A stretch of 33,065 bases of DNA from Ephemerocybe angulata (lineage: Eukaryota; Basidiomycota; Agaricomycetes; Agaricales; Psathyrellaceae), in contig JAACJK010000246.1 in the NCBI GenBank assembly GCA_013368325.1, positions 1 through 33,065 on the forward strand, read 5' to 3'. The translations under genes and the position numbers were made by a program. A model generated the notes under the pieces. It did no database searches. It was given only the letters and a program-made list of their open reading frames with translations, and was not told the DNA's origin. Position 1 is the stretch's first letter, and each line of letters starts with the position of its first letter. Below are positions 28,601 through 33,065 of this stretch, in pieces.

Positions 28601-30808
28601 ATGAGTTAAAAGGCCTGTACCGTGTGGCTGGATATGGGCGTTTGCTCGTACCTGTAATACATATACCCGGTTCTCGAAGGCTATCTGAATAACTGCTATC
28701 TCACCCCTTTCTACTCCGGGCCCACCACCGAGCACACCCACATTCCATTCACAGTCAAACCCAATTGCTAGATCCCCCTCTGCTTCTTCGACCGGTGCAT
28801 GTGCAAGAATGGTTGACATAGCGACATTTATGGCACTCTCGTCATGCCGAACCAAAGGTTGAACGCCGTCAGGAAGTGAGAACAGCGGCAGGTGGCTGTA
28901 CTTCTCAACCGGCACCACGCCCGTACGCAGGGAAGGGAAGGACGACTCGAGAAATGCTCGATCCGTCACGTTGTCAGTATAGACAATCTTGATTGATTCA
29001 TGCCCGTAAAGCTCGAGTGATTCACGGATGCCCTTGAGGGTAAGCTCATACTGCGAGTGCGCCTTGGTTGCCACAAAGTTCAGTGCACGAATCTCGCCTT
29101 TCTCGTTGGTGAAGCACAGCAGAGCACCGAAGACGGGCAGGTGATCAACGGTTGCAATGCGTTTCGGGAGCTATGACATTAACTGTCAACAAGGTACGTA
29201 GGTAGTGGTTAAAAAAACTCACCTTATGGCTGTGGTCCAGAGCACAGACTATGGCAGAAAGCATTGCGGTGTGCTGGTCAAAGTGGTGGCGGTGTTCGTC
29301 CATGAACGTATCGTAGACATCGCGGAAGTAACGAGCGCTGGGTACAAAGCCTCGGAATCCCTCTGGGCTGGCATCATCAAATGGAAGAAAAGACTTGTAT
29401 TTCCGATCCGTGAATTCTGATACAGCAACACCCTGAGCAATGAAGTCGAGGTATTGAAGATGCAGCTGATCGTAGCGCAATAGATGCTGCGCAAGGACAG
29501 CATCTGCAAACTGCCCGGACCCCATACCATTTTGGAAGCATGAACGCATCCACGAGAAGAGGTCGTTCGAAATTGCACTTCGGTGTGTTAGTCGGGCAGG
29601 GAATTGGGCGGAGAGGGCACGGGGCATGACGGCAAGGATACGTGGGTCCCAGCTCCTCCACGTTACAGTTGACTTCCCAGTCTTTGGATGCTTGCAATTG
29701 CGGCACCGATATCGGAACCCAACAATCCAAAACGTCGCCGTGAGGTCAACACAACGACGAGGCTGGGAGATGGTGGAATGGCGACTGAGGACTCTGTTGC
29801 ACCGGGGGCAGGGAAGCTTCTTGTAGAGAGCGAGCGGGTCCCAGACGAACATCTGCGGTTTGTACAAACGGACTGGTGAGGGCGACGACTGAAGAAGAAA
29901 CCAGGCTTCAGGGGACCGAAACCAAAAGGTGCGGCCTTTTGCGTAGAGTGCCGGTAGCCCATCTGCATCCCTGATTTGAAGCGCCTGAACACAGGTGCGG
30001 AAGTGCTCAAGAAGCCACGGGGGATGCGAATGGCGCGCGTGCGGGTTTACGCTGGGCTCGTCTCCGTCGTGCTCGCGTTCATCGTCACCCTCATCCGCCT
30101 CATCTCCACCAGTCGTTTCCTCGCCGATCCCTTTCCCACTTGCCTCAGTCTCTTCGTCTTCGTCGATATCCACCGGCCCTTCGGGGTCCTCTTCTGGTGC
30201 AATGTGCACGCTCGGTCCGGATCGAGGCTGGGTGTTATGGGAGATGGGGGTACTCGGAATCGAGGCAGGCGCAGGTGCAGGCATGTTCCCGTGCAGAGCT
30301 TGCCGTTGATTTGAGAAAAGAGGGGCGAGAGGCTGCAAATGGGGCCGATGCAGGTGCCCCTTCACCCCCGGGACCGTCTGCACAAGTACACAATCAGTTT
30401 TTAGAATCGTAACCACAGAACAATTGTTACTCACAATAGGGCCGTTGTGTGCGCTAACGCGAACGCGGAACTCCCCCGCTGCGTCTTTGTCTTTTCGAGG
30501 GCGGCCTCTGGGCTTTGCAGGTGCTGGTGGGCCAGTCTCGACCACTAAGACCTTTCGAGGACGGCCACGAGGCCGTTTGGCCCAAGAACCACTTCTTTTG
30601 TGCGTGGCCGGCCCCTCCCTCGCTTCCCTGGCTCGCCATTTGTTGTGCTTGGTGACGGTATCTCGAGTGAGGCCGGGGTTTCAGTGGTTGTCGCGCTGTG
30701 GGGCTGCTCGGCGTCTAGGGAACCTGGCGGTGGTCCAGAGCGCGTCCTGGATGACGAGGGAGCAGGCAGGGGGAGAATAAGGCGTAGATGTGAGGGAAAG
30801 TCTGTCAA
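25660..30808 (-). CDS. Giant DUF6729 / DDE-like / 3'-5' exonuclease protein of element B
   Basis: One multi-exon gene, at least 1,400 residues, read from 30808 down. (1) Three AT-hooks (GRGRPRT, KRPRGRPRK, KPRGRPRK; 30470-30640). (2) Acidic linker about 30050-30200. (3) DUF6729 with CPRCNRVL and YRCRNCKHPKTG. (4) A probable RNase H/DDE region: CALDHSHK joined by the intron at 29171-29222 to LPKRIATV, then VYTDNVTDRAFLE. (5) A WRN/DnaQ-type exonuclease: GFDCEWN (Exo I), GDLKQLE (Exo II), YAACDAYAPLLIY (Exo III), split by the intron 28582-28651. (6) A C-terminal half with RCARGTSFTEGVHSQLRSRL and GKKYRGHYDPWI. (7) A zinc cluster CQKCGSAEC...CYNPCQDCG. Frame slips near 30595, 28295, 28160 and 27900-28010 and, in this copy, near 26640, 26098 and 25746 behave as missing single bases. 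It is probably functional in life. Family calls are from motifs. Confidence 0.78.
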
Positions 30809-31156
30809 TCAGGTAGATTAGCCACTAATTAACTGTGTGGACCAGTTCGACGGACCTTGTTGGGCGCGCGACGTTTCCCCGGTGCGTAATTCTGGATGAT
30901 GATGATGACTACGGGGAGATCTACAGACCAGAAACAGGAATGAATAAAGGCATTCAAGGGTGTCAGAACAATACTCACCTTGACATTAGGACACGTTTAA
31001 CAAGACGATAAAATTTGGAAGGGGAGGAGGAGGTGAGACGAACAACTGAGCAATATCGGCGCTTCTGCCAGACGCGCGCCAGGAACCGTGGAAATGATCT
31101 TACATAACGTCGGCTTCAGTGCCGAGCAGCAAAATCAATAGCGAGGCACTGCCATA
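30809..31156. other. Right subterminal region of element B, no gene
   Basis: Noncoding stretch between the start of the giant gene and the right terminus. It probably holds the promoter of the transposon gene. I see no clear TATA box on the minus strand and no tandem repeat. Confidence 0.5.
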
Positions 31157-31167
31157 GTCAGCGCGCC
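31157..31167. repeat. Right terminal inverted repeat of element B
   Basis: GTCAGCGCGCC, the inverse of the left end at 25312-25322. It is followed by AAGGCG (31168-31173) and then the next unit. Confidence 0.8.
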
Positions 31168-31173
31168 AAGGCG

Positions 31174-33065
31174 GGCGCGCTGACGGTGGTTGTGCCAAGA
31201 AAAGGAAAGGGAAAAGAAAATAAAATAAAAGACGAAAAAGGAAAGAGAGGAAAAGGGGAGGGAAAAGAGGGAACTCACGCACGCTCTTCTGGATGCTGAA
31301 GCGGGTTCGGCGCAGTTGTCGATTGTCGAGCATTTCTGAGATGATGTCAGTGAGCCAATGGGAATTAAGGATGTTTTTCTCATCATTCTTTCGAACTGGT
31401 TCGTTTTGCTGCTCGGGCGCATTGGCATTTGATTGGCTCCGGATGAATTATTGACATTTTTCATGATTATACAGCTCTATCGGATAGTACGCTACTCGCG
31501 AAGATAAGATTAGAGACGGGTACTACGTGCAGGTACGGGGAGGGGGTGGAAGAGTGGGGAGCTCGGGTCGACGATCCTCATACCCAATCCAAGCCAGGTT
31601 ACATGGCTTTCCCGCCGTGCGCCTACTATTCCTGCCGTAGCAGAGGATTTCGCCACAGTCCTGACAAGGGTTGTAGCAGAATTTGATCTGTTTACGCCCA
31701 CTGCACTCGGCCGAGCCACATTTCTGACACTTGCGTGGGCCGCGGGGGCCACTGGGAGCTGCTGGCTGGGGTTGTCGTTGGGCGACGCTGCTAGCAACAC
31801 GCTGACGAGCGAGCTCGCGTGCAGCATCAGAGAATGTCGTTGGAGGGTGTTGAGGTGGGAGCGTAGGGGTGGGTGGTATGATTGCCGGAGGCTGTTGCTG
31901 CCTTTGCGCAATGTCCTCAGCAACGCGCCGCTGGGCTAACGCATGTGCTGTGGCGGGGTACGCAAATGTGGGTGGCGTCTGATGTGTAGGCGCCGATGTA
32001 GACTCGAAGTCAGGTGGGGAATCAGTATCTTGATATGTAGGAGTCGGTGGGGAGGGCATGGCGGTGACGGCAGTGGACTCTGCCAGTTAGAGGGAATGTC
32101 GAGTCCGGCAGTGACCATTGTGGGAGCTAATGGGCGATCCATAAGTTGAGGGGCTGCATCGGAGCGCCGAGGATCACGCGCTCGCTTGTTGATATCACGA
32201 CGAATCGTTGAGGTGGTAGAAAGGGTCTGCCGTATGCGAATGCCAACGTTAAAGGATGCATAGCAGGTCTTCAGATGCTCAACCAACTATCGAAATGTTC
32301 ATTTAGATATATTATAAAGTAATAAAGTATTGCATACCTTGTACGAGATGCCGTGCGTGAGTTCTGCGCGCTCATTCCAAACCCTAACCGCGAGTTTCCA
32401 TACAGGGCCACGCGAGGTGGAATTGAACGCAGAACTACTGACCATCAGCTCTTCAAAGAGCTTGTACTCCTGAGGGGTGTGAACAGGAAGCACTGCTTTC
32501 TTGGTGTTTTGAATCCTCGCAAGGTATGCTTGCTCTTGTTTTCTTGCACCTGGGTCCTGGGGATTGTACTCCCAATGGCGCTTGCAATGCGGACGCCATC
32601 TGGAATGGGAAGAATTCCCAGGCGCTCCTGAGTGCGGACATAAAGGTCAGTATTCACCATGCCACGAATCTCGATCGGATTTATGAGAATGGCATCTAGG
32701 TATGCCAAACGCTCTTGAATCCGATTGATAATCCATGGGTCATAGTGGCCACGGTATTTCTTTCCCGTGGTATTCATAGTTCCAACCTGCCATTTGGTAA
32801 GTTCTGAGTTACTATCAAGAGTATGGACTAGTCGACTAACCCTTTTATTATGGACGTAAACATACTCCGGGAGACGGGAATTGATGTGTCGGATCGAGAC
32901 GCCAACCGTAGGCAAACGCGAGCGAAGCTGCGAGTGAACACCCTCAGTGAAGCTTGTACCTCTTGCGCATCGATATATTGGCAAGTTTCCAGCCTTCTTA
33001 TCATTTCCGATCTTCGTGTACAGTGCAATGCCTGGAGGGTCAGACAGGTAACCCTCCCGAATGAG
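31174..33065. mobile_element. Element B, second head-to-tail unit (cut by window end)
   Basis: From GGCGCGCTGAC at 31174 to the window end, the sequence repeats 25312-27200 in the same orientation. I found seven single-base indels between the copies and no substitution. Only the 3' third of the transposon gene lies in the window. This is either a true tandem insertion or the same element assembled twice. Confidence 0.85.
31523..33065 (-). CDS. Second copy of the element B gene, C-terminal part (partial)
   Basis: Same gene as at 25660-30808, cut by the window edge. It includes the region with RCARGTSFTEGVHSQLRSRL, an intron near 32287-32337, a proline-rich linker, two degenerate ALAQRRVAEDIAQRQ / ELARQRVASSVAQRQ repeats, and the terminal zinc cluster (RKCQKCGSAEC, CYNPCQDCG, CYGRNSRR) with stop at 31523. 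In this copy the linker-to-zinc frame is open over 178 codons (31523-32059), where the first copy is broken twice. Conversely this copy has lost a base near 32050 and near 32567 where the first copy is intact. Confidence 0.82.

Larger units (their letters stand above)
25312..31167. mobile_element. Element B: 5856-bp transposon with DUF6729/exonuclease gene, first unit
   Basis: The left end GGCGCGCTGAC (25312-25322) is the exact inverse of the right end GTCAGCGCGCC (31157-31167). Beyond these 11 bp the match continues imperfectly (TGG and GTGCC shared at equal spacing, about 23 bp with 4 mismatches). One very large minus-strand gene (25660-30808) fills the element. The left end lies about 80 bp upstream of the cyclophilin start. 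A second unit begins 6 bp after the right end, in the same orientation. I cannot assign it to a named superfamily. The combination of DUF6729, a DDE-like region and a 3'-5' exonuclease is the basis for calling the protein a transposase candidate. Confidence 0.78.

Noticed and set aside
12388..31167. Assignment of element A or B to KDZ or hAT superfamilies
   Set aside because: An 8-bp duplication alone is shared by several superfamilies, and I see no CxC cluster typical of KDZ transposases or hAT dimerisation motif.
25312..33065. Long direct repeats read as LTRs of a retrotransposon
   Set aside because: The repeats contain the C-terminal coding region of the transposon gene, have no TG...CA ends, and the unit is bounded by terminal inverted repeats. 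No reverse transcriptase or integrase is seen.

Overview
The window is nuclear DNA of a mushroom-forming fungus (Basidiomycota, Agaricomycetes). Evidence: many 46-75 nt GT-AG introns, frequent CTAAC/CTAAT-type branch sites, and gene families typical of or expanded in that group (DUF6535 membrane protein, Y3-like glycan-binding protein, GT90/CAP10 glycosyltransferase, basidiomycete F-box proteins, DUF6589 and DUF6729). There is no bacterial or organellar signal.

Layout. 188-2310 (-) encodes the kinetochore protein Mif2/CENP-C. 2536-4002 (+) encodes mitochondrial tRNA 2-thiouridylase (MTU1/MnmA). 4148-5121 (+) is a DUF6535 membrane protein with a doubtful tail. 6227-7353 (-) is a multi-pass membrane protein of unknown role. 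7745-8401 (+) is an intact secreted Y3-like lectin behind a TATA box and a 100-bp tandem repeat. 9259-10899 (+) and 20974-22653 (+) are two F-box proteins. 11958-20411 (+) is a GT90/CAP10 gene split by a 6.1-kb insertion. 22885-23064 (-) is a small membrane protein and 23268-23838 (+) is QCR8. 24469-25229 (-) is a PPIL1-like cyclophilin. From 25312 to the window end lies a second transposon, present as one complete unit and the start of a second head-to-tail unit.

The two mobile elements are the main interest. Element A (12388-18484, 6097 bp) sits in a coding exon of the GT90 gene. It is flanked by an exact 8-bp duplication and ends in TAGTCT...AGACTA; removing it with one duplication copy restores the GT90 reading frame. 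It carries only two genes, converging with 7 bp between them: a RecQ-like helicase and a DUF6589 protein with acidic residues that could form an RNase H-type triad. Element B (25312-31167, 5856 bp) has 11-bp perfect (about 23-bp imperfect) terminal inverted repeats and one very large gene: AT-hooks, DUF6729, a DDE-like region, a WRN-type 3'-5' exonuclease and a zinc cluster. One element therefore carries a helicase and the other an exonuclease, the two activities joined in WRN proteins.

Data quality. Many genes show apparent frameshifts, and where I could resolve them each is explained by one missing base, usually in a homopolymer. The two copies of element B differ over about 1.89 kb by seven single-base indels and no substitution that I saw, and where the reading frame can be judged the copy lacking the base is the broken one. 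Most frameshifts are therefore probably consensus errors of a long-read assembly, not gene decay. Exon coordinates are hand-derived.
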